Assembly: GCA_029204225.1 (NCBI GenBank)
Contig: CM055101.1
Coordinates: 45,444,180 to 45,508,179, forward strand
From: Diphasiastrum complanatum
Lineage: Eukaryota > Streptophyta > Lycopodiopsida > Lycopodiales > Lycopodiaceae
Direction: 5' to 3'
Length of the DNA stretch: 64,000 nucleotides
The position numbers and the translations under genes are program-made. Positions 12,401 to 20,959 of this stretch are shown one piece after another. The number at the start of each line of letters is the position of its first letter. The first letter of the stretch is position 1. Under the pieces are notes generated by a model. The model made no database searches and was not told where the DNA came from. It was given only the letters and a program-made list of their open reading frames with translations.

Positions 12401-14847
12401 ATTGAGTCACTTTCATTCAATCAAACCAAATTAGAAAGTCTTGGAGATTTGCATCTTGGAGTACAAGTCTCCTATTAGAGGAAGTTGAGAATGGAATCCA
12501 TCCTTGTTTTGCAAGATTTGACTATTTTGTTTTTCTTTGCTTTGCTAGCGATCCGGGACCAGAAACATTGTCCCAGATCTCAAAAAAATTGCAATTTTTT
12601 TTTTTATTATCATCGGACATTGTCCAGATCTGCCACTAGTTGTGATTGAAATCGATTGGGAAGTTTTGAAAAAATGAACAAAAATTTTTTGGCGATCCGA
12701 GAAACCCTAACAGGAATTCCCAGATTGTGATTCAAATCATGATTTGGAATGCGTACTGCATATGTAATTCCCTTTTTGTGACGTTTTGATGTCCTTGGCA
12801 TCTCTTGGTTGCTTAGAAACCCGTTCCGACCATTTTGGGTCGGAACGTACTGGGTTGGAACATCTTTGTTTTTTTTTTAAAAAAACAGGTGGTGCACGAT
12901 GAGCAATTGTACTTTATAGAAATTTCGATTGGTGGCTTCTTGTGACTATCATCTCCTTCATGAAGTCACAAAATGATGTTGTTGATTGAACTTACTGCTT
13001 ACCACAGTTGGTTTGGCCTTGGTTTTTTAGAGCTTTATCTCTCTTGATTCCATCATTAACTACAAAAAAAATAAGTAATTTTTCTGTTTGTTTGTTGATG
13101 ACATTCATTCCAAAACAACCCCTACCCTTTTTCCTTGGCATATTAATGTCCTTGAGTTGTCAACAAATTGTAGCTCTTAAGGTTCTTCTATCTGCACACT
13201 GAGCAAAAAGAAGAAAGTGTTTTCGATTAGGGAAATATGATGTGGCAAACCATGTTAGGAAATGAATTTGGACATTTGAATGAACCATGAACGAAGGAGA
13301 TGATAGTCACAAAAACTTTGCCACCAATGTATGTGCCCTAGCATGGTCTGATCCTCTTTTCCAGCACCTCTTTTGGCCATTTTAAGCAAGTTCGCCCCCT
13401 CCTCAAGATCGTGAATTCTTGAGGCTCTGAACCTGTAATCTACTAAACCTATAATCTGCTGAAACCAAGGTCGGAAGGAATCCTTCGTTAAATATTTACG
13501 ATTTTTTTTTTTATTTCGTTCTGGAACGGGCAACTATGCTTGGTTGCAACAGCTTATTCTATTACTTTTTTTGAAAGAGCAACTATTGTATATTATTAAA
13601 TGATGCTACAAATACTCTTTCTAATATTCTCTGATTTTGACTTTGCATTCAAATAGTGTAGTATGCAACTCAACAAAAAAACAGTGTAACTTTTGAACAA
13701 TAGCTCGGATTGAGATGATTATGGTGCCATTAGAAAGTCCTCGATGAGATCTTTCCAATGATATCAACATGACCCAGTTTCGAGCTACAGTTAACCAAAT
13801 GTGGCCAATCAAAGTTATTGGTGGTCACATTTGTTGGTCAACCCGCCTGAAAGCGATATCAAGTTGACCAAGCTTTGACTAGCCATAAATTCTTAATTAC
13901 AACTTGGAACTGGTCTCATCGAGGGCTTTCTAATGGTACCATCCAATTTTCTTTCCAGCCACAGACTATAGTATACACAGAATAGTTAACCATCAAAGAT
14001 TGTGTGGGTAGGACTACAAGCAAAAAAAAGTTTTAGTTTTGTATTTTACATTTGGCAATCCTTATAGGGCCCTTTTCAAAGCCAAATATTTTTTAATGGT
14101 TTTTTTTGTTGCTTAGCAATAGAAGTTGGCAAGTACATTTAAGATTACAATGTGTTTACCCAGCTCTCATATTTTCCTGATATTTTATAGCTTCAAAGAT
14201 CATCCATTGATTCAGTGTTAGAAGTAGGTGACCTTTATGGTATAATCAGGCATCTCTTTTGCCTACTATACTTGAGAAGGCTATGCCATTTTCTTTGACA
14301 TCGAAGTGGATATATGTTAATCCCGTGTTGTTTCATCTTCTCTACTCAGCCTGCTAGTTGGTGTGAGTCCAATATGTCATCTCCTTTACTATGCTTTGAA
14401 AAGATCTATCAAGTGACAATGTCATGCTCTAAATCTTGAAGATGGTCGAGAGAAGATATCAAACTTGAAATGTAAAAGACTAGGTCATCAATATGTGCAC
14501 AACCTTCTAGGGTAAATCTGCCTTGCCCTTCACTTCCTAGAAGCTATCTGAGCTATATGCACACATGATTTATGAGTCGCTGAATGCTTTTAACTCTTTT
14601 TTCATGGACTCGAATGATATTACTTTTTCAAGCATGTGATATGCACTTCAATCCTCCATGATAGGCGGTAACATATTTCGACATCTCTTCACCTAAAGTA
14701 CGTCAAATGTAGTGCAAGCTTGGTATAAACGTTTGAGTATTAGAATTATCAAATAGTTATATAGTTCTTGTAATCCCAAACATTGTTTAGATGTTTCAAA
14801 TGTTTGGTTGCAACTATCTTATGTAGCTTATTGACAATATTTAAGTG

Positions 14848-14879
<32 letters not shown>

Positions 14880-16041
14880 CTTAAAATGGATGATATAGCT
14901 TAAGACTATCAAGGAATATTTTACTCTATTTCTTGATCCTAGTTAATTTTAGTTTTGCTACATGTAAGAATTTTCAAGTCATGAATAGAGAGATTTTTTA
15001 TTAGCAAATGTCCATGATTTCTTTAAGATGGAAAACATTAATAGCTTGCTTGATTTTATTCAACATGACTTTTTGTTTGTGTGTACTTCAAGTTGGTCAG
15101 ATGGTAAGCTCAATGGCGCTCGTGGTGGATTTGGATTAACTGCGGAGCCTGATGTTTCAATTGAGATACTTTCTCAAGGTACAAAACTATGATCAATTTT
15201 AGTCAGCAACCAGATAGAAAGTGCAAGGAACTTAACATAGTATCAAACCAGCGAAAGCATAAGAACTAATGGATAAAATTGTGACTAGCATCATGTATGT
15301 ATTGTGAGTTTTCCATGTGCAGTTGATGAGCTTATTATTCTTGGAACTGATGGACTCTGGGAAAAGCTTGATAATCAAGAAGTTGTGGATGCATGTTTGG
15401 CTGCAAGGTACGCATGTTTATCTTTAACAAATTTGTGTCTTCTTTGGTCCTAGCATGCTTATAGTACCTCTTTGGTAGAACTTCACTTCTTTAGGTCAAA
15501 TGTGGCAAGTGTGAAGTTGAGAATCAAGAAGTCATGTATGATACATTCTTGTAACTAGGGTAAAGTTTATTTTGTTTCCGGTTTTTTATCTTCATTTTTT
15601 AGTTGCAATATGTGCATTCCTGGATGTTTCAATTGCCTAGATTTCTTTCATTTGTAACGATTCATTGTTAGTGTTCAGACTAGGAAAAAGATTTGTCCCA
15701 AGTTCTCCCAAAAGTTCATTCACGATATCCTCATTTGCAATAGAATTCATTAGCAACAAGGAATTTCCTTGTAGGTGTTATTGTCGGTTATCTATCTTAA
15801 GCTCGCCAAAACTTGAGCAAGATGGTTCTTTTATGTTCTTTTGTCTACTTTCTTCATGAAAATTTTTTGGATGAAAAATTACTACTTCTAGCATAACTAT
15901 AATCTTCCATCTAATACTTGGCATATATAATGATAAACCAGGGCAAGTTGCAATCTTCAAGATATGGCACAAAATCTGATTCAAGCTGCACAAGCACGCG
16001 GGTCAACAGATGATATTTCCATCATTATTGTGCAACTTTGA
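3413..16041 (+). CDS. protein phosphatase 2C, 3' part of gene (four exons)
   Basis: PP2C serine/threonine phosphatases are Mg/Mn-dependent signalling phosphatases of the cytosol, nucleus or plastid. Exons proposed: 3413-3492, 15093-15178, 15323-15407 and 15942-16041 (TGA at 16039-16041). All three introns begin GT and end AG, and the phases join without loss: GA+T gives Asp at the first junction, G+TT gives Val at the second, AG+G gives Arg at the third. The product carries TWRVGGLLALSRAFGD, NGARGGFGLTAEPDV, the metal-site motif ILGTDGLWEKL and the terminal GSTDDISIIIVQL, which match the last PP2C motifs in order. The N-terminal half, with the first DG metal motif, must lie upstream of the window or be missing. 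The first intron is about 11.6 kb. Subfamily not assigned. Confidence 0.85.
3500..4500. other. intronic sequence, no gene recognised
   Basis: AT-rich. At 4104-4150 there is a short inverted GC segment (GGGGTGGACGTGTCCACCCC) followed by poly-T. A C-rich stretch with poly-A interruptions runs to about 4370. Short (CT)n at 4429-4442. No protein homology recognised. Confidence 0.4.
4520..4735 (+). pseudogene. Argonaute-like PIWI-domain fragment (AGO4-type similarity)
   Basis: Argonautes bind small RNAs and cleave or silence targets; the AGO4 clade guides DNA methylation. The frame from 4571 reads KVSQQPTIIFGMDVLHGSP, which resembles the PIWI start of plant Argonautes (PTII-G-DV-H, with GMDV-HGSPG typical of the AGO4 group). 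The Asp of GMDV corresponds to the first catalytic residue. The overlapping +1 frame reads GGYNSVLSLEFKQSLEK, resembling the preceding GG-NSVL segment, and then PIAVVSAF, resembling the following PSIAAVV. The match therefore needs at least two frame changes. No flanking AGO exons were found. Likely a captured or decayed exon inside the PP2C intron. Confidence 0.5.
5155..5297 (+). repeat. left arm of a 143-bp inverted repeat
   Basis: The segment from GGTCCTTCTAGTGCATGG to CACTGGTTT is repeated in reverse complement at 5823-5964 with only scattered differences. The loop is about 525 bp. In frame from 5213 the arm and its continuation to about 5437 read as protein-like sequence (SSFKSTSNVFGELSET, later FLEGGAPEPEKQ) with two stops. 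Confidence 0.8.
5612..5912 (-). pseudogene. unrecognised coding-like segment, acidic helical
   Basis: From about 5911 downwards on the minus strand one frame stays open for about 97 codons, ending at TGA/5612. It reads through the inverted-repeat arm (VINCSSFKSTSNVFCELSET) and on into FPVEEQKVLEYHAEWLAAEK, VETHRSVFKDAEEHLKKAEE and a short tandem LCKLLKLCKLLK created by a 20-bp direct repeat at 5633-5674. The composition suggests a charged coiled coil. There is no upstream ATG in frame and a stop precedes the segment, so it may be an exon or a fragment. I do not recognise the family. Confidence 0.35.
5823..5964 (-). repeat. right arm of the inverted repeat
   Basis: Reverse complement of the left arm. 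On the minus strand it encodes SSFKSTSNVFCELSET, the counterpart of the left-arm reading, and then departs into a different C-terminal extension. Confidence 0.8.
6124..6273 (+). pseudogene. short open segment of unknown origin
   Basis: The frame from 6126 reads ILASEIRNHNEEMGEFLEEY and then ISLQKPENIPCRISVFLSKA before TGA. The residue mix looks protein-like but the segment is short, lacks a start codon and lies directly before a retroelement remnant. No family recognised. Confidence 0.25.
6268..6465 (+). pseudogene. chromodomain end of an earlier gypsy copy
   Basis: Nucleotide sequence matches 10510-10720, the chromodomain of the downstream element, including GTGGGATGGTCGTCCT and the CTACTGATGCTCC-like segment. 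It contains an in-frame stop where the downstream copy reads WEPMD. This is the 3' end of a second copy of the same family lying just upstream of the LTR, so copy-LTR-copy order is preserved without a full first copy. Confidence 0.75.
6517..6945 (+). mobile_element. gypsy LTR between two partial copies
   Basis: Boundaries are approximate. The right end is set by the primer-binding site at 6947-6960 (TGGCATCAGAGCAC, one mismatch from the initiator-Met type TGGTATCAGAGC). The left end is placed at TGTTGATCC, 6517, but no good polypurine tract precedes it. A TATA-like box (GGGTATAAGTAGGGC) is at 6795-6802. No matching 3' LTR is found after 10740. Confidence 0.55.
7010..7400 (+). repeat. C/T-rich degenerate minisatellite in place of gag
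   Basis: Roughly 390 bases of irregular repeats built from CTCCCTACCCTCGCTG and CTCCTTGACCCCTCGTTG-like units. Long open frames here (rich in Leu, Pro, Ser) are by-products of composition, not genes. It lies between the PBS and the protease region, where gag should be. Confidence 0.8.
7538..8152 (+). pseudogene. gypsy protease C-terminus and linker
   Basis: Retroviral-type aspartic protease region of the polyprotein. The frame reads FGQVDLYVIPMERYDLILGA and then DWFASLGAVTLDL, the conserved YDLILG-DWL block that follows the flap in plant gypsy elements. It continues to the pre-RT linker (YAYVFLEPTTLPPLRDVNH). The catalytic D-S/T-G triad is not visible upstream of about 7640, where the sequence does not read as protease. 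The frame ends in TAG at 8150-8152 and continues in the same frame as RT, so the stop is a single nonsense change (a Tyr codon is expected in PYRMS). Confidence 0.85.
8153..8850 (+). pseudogene. gypsy reverse transcriptase
   Basis: Nearly full RT domain in one frame: GLIVPSHSPFGAPVLFVSKK, then YVDYRALNKLT, IDLCSGYHQIRM, LPFGVTNSPPTFQ, the catalytic VYFDDILIFS and FLGFLICDGHI. The two catalytic Asp residues of the FDD box are kept. Substitutions at normally fixed positions (LPFGVTNSP in place of LPFGLTNAP) indicate age. A frameshift with loss of a few codons occurs at about 8850-8866, just after FLGLATHLRR. Confidence 0.92.
8863..9350 (+). pseudogene. gypsy RNase H
   Basis: Two frames. 8866-9000 covers AAPLHALLKKSRTFLW. 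After a frameshift at about 9000, ETDASSVGLGALL and then the YVHEKELLAIIYALKKWRHY block follow, with VTDHQSLRYLL. A TAG at 9228-9230 replaces the Gln of LSQRDLSDRQ. The end reads DVVDALSHLPAL, the usual end of the domain. The first catalytic Asp (TDAS) and the Glu (EKELLA) are visible. Confidence 0.88.
9500..10470 (+). pseudogene. gypsy integrase
   Basis: The zinc-binding region is visible at about 9525-9660 (GGHFGFQKSYARLK, later NCTFCARNKYSRAK). The core domain follows: QWTDISMDFIS, then after a frameshift VVADRFSKQAHFIPV and TILFDRDSKFTSTFW, which hold the first two catalytic acids. TAG codons replace Trp near 9599 and Gln at 10025-10027. A 13-bp duplication of GACTGGGATCAG at about 10088-10113 breaks the frame again. 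The remainder reads KLAPRYYGPYHILEVLSPMT, the C-terminal block. Confidence 0.88.
10477..10740 (+). pseudogene. gypsy chromodomain
   Basis: Read in the frame beginning 10479: LLPAAILHVHLHHSRRQRQI, then FLVQWDGRPVEEATWEPMD. The order basic stretch, VQWDG, EEATWEP identifies a chromodomain of the chromovirus type at the very end of the polyprotein. It pairs with the earlier copy at 6268-6465. No polypurine tract or 3' LTR follows; similarity stops shortly after 10740. Confidence 0.85.
10855..11000 (+). pseudogene. second gypsy family: integrase core scrap
   Basis: Contains DYFGKWVEAKVI and, after a frame change, RCGCPIQIISDQD, the segments around the first and second catalytic acids of the integrase core. 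The wording matches the non-chromodomain family at 20525-22075 (TDYMTKWVEAS, RFGCPVEIVSD), not the chromovirus immediately upstream. Evidently a separate truncated insertion. Confidence 0.7.
11000..11560. other. intronic sequence, unassigned
   Basis: A frame at 11105-11359 is open but has no recognised motif. Local GC content is higher than in the surroundings, which suggests a retroelement piece. Nothing further can be supported. Confidence 0.3.
11560..12220 (+). mobile_element. retrotransposon 5' LTR end and primer-binding site
   Basis: TGGTATCAGAGCC at 12208-12220 is an exact plant initiator-Met type PBS, preceded by ...TTTATCA as a possible LTR end. The upstream 650 bases look like LTR (TATATATCAATG near 11855, T-rich downstream). 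The left end is uncertain. An 18-bp perfect palindrome (ATGTGGCATATGCCACAT) is at 11582-11599. Neither gag nor pol is recognisable after the PBS. Confidence 0.55.
12221..14100. other. intronic sequence with two inverted repeats
   Basis: No gene recognised. Contains a 10-bp-arm hairpin at 12818-12841 (GTTCCGACC...GGTCGGAAC), imperfect inverted arms at about 12928-12962 and 13287-13330, and a second pair at about 13722-13756 and 13907-13943. Poly-T runs near 12594 and 13503. Confidence 0.5.
14100..15092. other. end of PP2C intron
   Basis: AT-rich, no open frame of note. An (AT)n run occupies about 14850-14879. The last 40 bases are pyrimidine-rich before the acceptor at 15091-15092. Confidence 0.5.
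15093..15178 (+). CDS. PP2C exon (NGARGGFGLTAEPDV)
   Basis: Encodes WSDGKLNGARGGFGLTAEPD and then VSIEILSQ. The acceptor is either TTCAAG (exon from 15093, preferred because it restores an Asp codon with the upstream exon) or GTCAG (exon from 15101, also phase compatible). The donor CAAG|GTACAA ends the exon at 15178 and leaves a single G for the next codon. Confidence 0.8.
15323..15407 (+). CDS. PP2C exon (GTDGLWE metal-site motif)
   Basis: Acceptor ATGTGCAG, donor GCAAG|GTACGC. Encodes DELIILGTDGLWEKLDNQ and then EVVDACLAA. The Asp of GTDGLWE corresponds to the metal-coordinating Asp of the ASDGLWD motif of the family. Val is created across the junction with the previous exon. Confidence 0.88.
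15942..16041 (+). CDS. PP2C terminal exon
   Basis: Acceptor AAACCAG at 15940-15941. Encodes ASCNLQDMAQNLIQAAQARG and then STDDISIIIVQL before TGA. The DD in STDDIS matches the final metal-binding Asp of the family (usually DNITV or DDITV). The length and end point are normal for the family. The 3' UTR would extend into 16042 onward; no clear polyadenylation signal was assigned. Confidence 0.88.
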
Positions 16042-16480
16042 TCAGGGTAAAATAAGATAGACTCTCATCAGAGTAGCATGATTATTTGTTGCTTGGGTAT
16101 TAGCATGAACTGATCTTTGTGTGCAAAATAGTGTTTGATTTTACCTAGAGTTCCATGGGTGACTAATGAATCCTATCTAGATTGGTGGTTTATGTTGAAA
16201 GATTTGTTCACAATGGCTTTTATTTTTAGCCCATATTTTATCTTATGACTTTTGTTCTTGATGTAATTCTTCAAAATGAAAGCTTTTGAATACAAGCAAA
16301 TAGAGTTAAATGGATTTGAAATTGTTAATGAACTTGTTATGTCTCTAATTATCTTGAGCAATTGGGACTAAAAATGGCATTAACCATAGTGTGTTGTAAC
16401 AATGGACATCATGCATGAGAGCAAACAAAATTTGACTGACAATATAAGCCAAGGGATGAGGTACTATGTAGAAGAGTTGG
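16042..16480. other. PP2C downstream region
   Basis: The PP2C 3' UTR presumably lies here. AT-rich, no other gene seen. Confidence 0.4.
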
Positions 16481-17333
16481 CTCAAATCATTAAAAGATCA
16501 TGAAATGAGCAAATGTGATAATTATCAAGATTTTCAATTCTAGCCTGACTAGTCCACATACTATGAACTTTTTCCATGATGAATCTAATCTTGAAATCAA
16601 ACAGTATCTTGATCTTCTTGAGGCTAAATACTTGATCAAGGATGTAAGTGTCCTTCATAGATGGTTCACTTAATCTCAAGAGAAGTTTACAAATTGCCTC
16701 ACAAAATGAAAAAAAAAAAATCATTTTTCAAACTATGAGTAACAAACTCATTCTTGCTCTTACTAGATCCAAGAGCATATATTTGATGACAGAACCACTT
16801 GCTTTCAAAATGATTTGGAAACATTCTAAGCCATCAATGACAAGAAATATGTCCATACAATAGGCATCATACAAGACTAGTATTGCCTTACTTGAACTTT
16901 GAGATGTAGAAATCTCAATAAAGCAAGATGGTACATCAAATAATGGAAGAAAAGCATAAGTGAGAATGTTGGAGTTGATACCACCTGAAACTTGCCCCTC
17001 TTTGCCATGAAAAGTGAGCCACATAGACTCGGCCTTGCCTCTTGAAGATCCTTGGATGAGGTGCATAAGCCAATCTCCCACAACACTCCATTGGAAACAT
17101 CTATTTTGATTATATGTAGGGCCATCATAGCCCTCTTTTTGTACTTCTTGGAGCACTTGAGGCTCCTCCTCAAGTCCTAGCACAATCTCCATCACATCTT
17201 GGAGCACCAAAATGGACTCCGTCCTTACCTTCCAAATAGCATAATTGGAAGTATTCAATCTCTCTCTTGATTCCAATAGGAAGGAACCTATGGAACCATG
17301 AAAAATGAAAAAATATGTCTTGTAATGGATCAA
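16480..17333 (-). pseudogene. Ty1/copia gag remnant
   Basis: Minus strand. About 17280-17170 reads LNTSNYAIWKVRTESIL and VLQDVMEIVLG, the start of copia gag/UBN2-type capsid sequence (L-NYA-WK-RM). 201 codons are open from 17333 to 16731, but similarity fades after about 60 residues, and about 16720-16600 (LLRLSEPSMKDTYIL) suggests gag continues after a frame change. No nucleocapsid zinc knuckle was found. Convergent with the PP2C gene and about 440 bp past its stop. Confidence 0.7.
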
Positions 17334-17339
17334 AATGTG

Positions 17340-17777
17340 TTGCTTCTCACGTGTGAGATTTACTCATAAATAAGGAACACAAAATAGCCAAGCTAGATTT
17401 TGCTTTATTTTCACACCTTTAGCAAATCATCACAATAGCTTACCACTACCACGACAAAGCTAATAATTATAAATGATATCTATAACATGAAAAGGCATCT
17501 TGTCATAAATGAATCTGTTTTGTTCATAAGAATGTGGTGATCAATCTAACATGTTAAAATTATAAATTGCAACCCTTTTGCATTAATGGTATTTAAGTTG
17601 AGTTGTTTGTATGTTTTGAATTCATGTGCATTTATAGTATTTTTTTTTGTGATGTCATTTCATATGTACTTTTTAATTTTATTATTATTATTCAATGATA
17701 GAGTATTTTAATTGACCGAATGTATTTTGAATAATGTGTTTTGTATTATGATACTATATGAAATATACAGCTGTAAT

Positions 17778-17836
<59 letters not shown>

Positions 17837-18850
17837 ATATATATGTACTGATTGTAAAGATTATACTCAACTAGTACATAAGCAAAATTTTCATTTGACA
17901 TGTTTTATTTTGAAATTATATATTTCATAAGATTATGTGCACATCCATTGATTATCAATTTCCTAACTCAAGTAAGCCTAGAACAATTTTCAATATTCCT
18001 GAATTCATTTTAGATGTTCATATGTATTATTAGTTGAATGTTTTGATTTATTTGCATACAAAAACAAACATTCAATTGACTATTTTCCTACTTGAAAATA
18101 TTGTTTATTTTATAATTTCTCTATTTTTCTACAATTGAAATCCTTCATTAATTGGTTGTTCGATCAGGTAGTAAGTTGCAATTTTTTTCTAAATAGTCTC
18201 ATTTTCATAGTGTCATGATGACAATCTAATACTATTGTCTAAGAACTTATTTTGTTTTATTTTCAAATATATTTCATTCAACTACATTACAATTTTGTAA
18301 CAAAAAAAAACCCTCTTTCTAATATCATAGTTTAGATTTTTCTTGATATTAATATTGCTTGTCATAGTTGATACATAATACTGAAGCATGGAGGATTTAA
18401 AATTTTTAAAAATAGGCAATTAAAACTCAAATTATTTTGTGTCATAGAATGGTTATTAGATGCATCTAGTTTCATATTTTAAATATCATATAGTCTTTCT
18501 AGTGACAACTAATTTTTGCAATTGAAAAATGGCTCATGTATTTTAGCTTTCTGATTATTAAATTAAAAATGATATAAATACAAGAATATGCATAATATCT
18601 ATATTTATTTGTACAAGAGAAAGTAATAGCCAAAGTTTTCAAGGATGTAGAAACTCATGGAGACAATCCCTAGTTCATGAGGATAAAGTACAAACTTTCT
18701 AGGATAATAAAGCAAGTCAAATATCACACAAGGAAATAAATAGTAATCAAAATCAAAATAACCAAAATATAATTAGAATATCTATTCCAGATGAATGCGG
18801 GTGTAATCATCCAAACTTAGAAAGACGAAATTGCTTCAAGCTAGTCAGAT
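17340..18850. other. AT-rich spacer with (GT)n
   Basis: No gene recognised; very AT-rich with many stops on both strands. The only structure is the microsatellite at 17780-17833. Confidence 0.5.
17780..17833. repeat. (GT)n microsatellite
   Basis: About 26 uninterrupted GT units running into GTATGTATATATAT. Confidence 0.97.
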
Positions 18851-18861
18851 TGTCTATAACA

Positions 18862-19186
18862 TATTAACGTCTTTTCCATGCCAAAAGGCATATAAGACAA
18901 ACAAGTACATCAAATAAGTTGACACCAAGACGGAACAATGTCATCAAAACAACATAACTAAAACCAAACTAACTAAGAAGAGAATAACGACTGGGCATCT
19001 CTTCAATGTTCTAACTGTCAACCTAACTGGATAATCATGCGTCTCAAAGCTCTCACATAGGTGGCAACGCCAAAGGTGTGACAAAGAAATGCCGGCTGCC
19101 ACGAAAAAGAACCCGCTTTCCTTCAAAATTTGCTTCCTCAATAAGTTTCTTGTGTTCCTTCCATTGCATAGCAGTCAAATCCTCAT

Positions 19187-19188
<2 letters not shown>
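18862..19188 (-). mobile_element. LINE 3'-end fragment
   Basis: On the minus strand from 19188: LHEDLTAMQWKEHKKL and then FEGKRVLFRGSR, which looks like the N-EDLT...EGK-V-FRG stretch of plant LINE ORF sequence. About 200 bases of non-coding sequence follow, ending TATATGCCTTTTGGCATGGA near 18890-18866, the type of 3' UTR end seen in plant LINEs. A related end is at about 41553-41600. The coding part directly abuts the long (GA)n tract. Too short to be active. Confidence 0.6.

Positions 19189-19262
<74 letters not shown>
19189..19262. repeat. (GA)n microsatellite
   Basis: About 37 uninterrupted GA units. The RERERE and SLSLSL frames here are artefacts. Confidence 0.98.
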
Positions 19263-19265
<3 letters not shown>

Positions 19266-20524
19266 CCAAAAGATGAGATGCAATTTTATGTTTTAAGTTG
19301 CAAAATGGGAACATTGGTGTAAGAGCTATTTATTCAGAGGGAGAGTGAATGAGTAACAACACAACAAGAAAAGGTCAAGTTTCTCTTCAAGGATCTTCTT
19401 TAGAGTTTGAAATTTACTTTTCATGCATTCTCAATATCGACACCATTTGGTGTTAAGGTAGGAAAAGGAATGGTCATAGATTTCCACATGAAGAGTGACA
19501 TGTAGGGCTATGATGAGGATTTTAAGCTTCCAATTCTTATGGATGAAGGGATCAGAGATAAGGAGTATTTAAAATAGAAGGGAATCGCTAACTTGAGAGG
19601 GTAGGTTCATACTCATTAATCTTGAGATAATGAAACTTGTTGCATGATGTCCATTGACACTTGTCCTTGGGTGGGTAAAAAAAAAAAACAATATTTTGAG
19701 GGAGGATTTTGTCTTTTGACTTTGAAGGAGCGAGCAAAAGCTTTAAGTTCATAGAAAACTTATCAGAGAGGAGTGTTGTTAGAGATGTGAGGAAGGATGC
19801 AATATGTTTAGCAAGTTAACTTTCTAATGCTAATCAAGTTTGACAAGCATAAAAGATATATTCTAATTATGAGAATTGTTCTAGATGTCATAGTGCAAGA
19901 GATCTAGTTCTCCAATCTTAGTGATGCCAATTAGATATCTCATTTGAGAAATCTTTTACAACATCTGACATTGATTGTTTCAACATTTAGCAAGAAAATT
20001 GGCAAACTGTTAGCACACACAGTGTAGTACAAACTTTGTATAAAATGAGCAATATATATCTCTATGAGTTCTAATTAAGAGTATAAAGAAGAGGAATATA
20101 TGAGGGGGGGAATTTGGACTAGGAAAGGGCCATTAAGTAAAGCAAGCTAATAAATGTGACCCTAAGAGGGAGCCATGTTTAAATATAAAAGGTGTTCCAT
20201 TATTATTACAAAAAGAGAAAAGCCTTGACTAATTCTACAATTGAGTTATAAAGACTAGAGTATGATTTTGAAATGGATGGATTACCTAGATTCAAATATA
20301 ATGCATTATCAAGGTTGAAGCTTATGGGCAACTAAAACATTATTCCCCAACTAATATGATCAAAAAATTTGTACAAGTTTATTTTTGAGTACCATAGTAG
20401 GTTGAGAGGCTTGGAGCCAAAGTCCAGAAGGAGTCTTAGCATTAAGAATAGCTTCAAAGGTGGTTAATCCTTCACTGAATCTAAATTAGTTGTTGGAAAT
20501 ACAATCAAAGAGGAAAAAAGATAG
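19263..20524. other. unassigned spacer
   Basis: AT-rich, poly-A at 19678-19689, no open frame with recognisable motifs. The last part probably belongs to the gypsy element that follows, whose RT is not recognisable. Confidence 0.35.
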
Positions 20525-20790
20525 ATGATTGGCGAACATTCTTTGGCTATGGTATTTTCTGTTAAGAAATATCAACATTATTTGATGGCAATGCACTTTG
20601 CATTTTATACAAATTATCAGCCTTTGTTGTATTTAGTGAACAAGACATGCAATACGGGACACATTGCAAGATGGTTACTTTTACTATTTGAGTTCAATTT
20701 TCGAGTTGTGGTTCAAAAGGGTAAACAACATATCTTGCCGATCATGTTTCAAGGATACAGTCAGAACCAATTAATACAAAAGTAGATAAT
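20525..20790 (+). pseudogene. gypsy RNase H C-terminal part (non-chromodomain family)
   Basis: Reads LAMVFSVKKYQHYLMAMHFA, then LLYLVNKTCNTGHIARWLLL and FEFNFRVVVQKGKQH. The LYLVNKPC-TGRIARW wording belongs to a gypsy lineage distinct from the chromoviruses here. The leading REALA segment has become HSLAM, and the LADHLSR end is broken (ILPIMFQGYS). RT upstream was not found, so the element is 5' truncated. Confidence 0.85.
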
Positions 20791-20959
20791 GAACTGCTAG
20801 ATGCTGCATTATTTTATGTAAAAGTAGTACTTGAATGGACAAGATACATTGTTGAATATTTGATAATGGGTCAACCAAATGAATCATTGTCCAAAGTTCA
20901 ACAACATAGATTGATTGTAAAAGCACAACCTTATCAATTAATTGCTACAGTTATATCGA

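Larger units (their letters stand above)
3493..15092 (+). other. 11.6-kb PP2C intron loaded with insertions
   Basis: Intron inferred from the phase-matched donor at 3493 and acceptor at 15091-15092. It contains an Argonaute-like scrap, an inverted repeat, a gypsy chromovirus, a second gypsy integrase fragment, a retroelement LTR/PBS and an (AT)n run. Whether it is spliced as one intron or holds further exons cannot be decided without transcripts. Confidence 0.65.
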
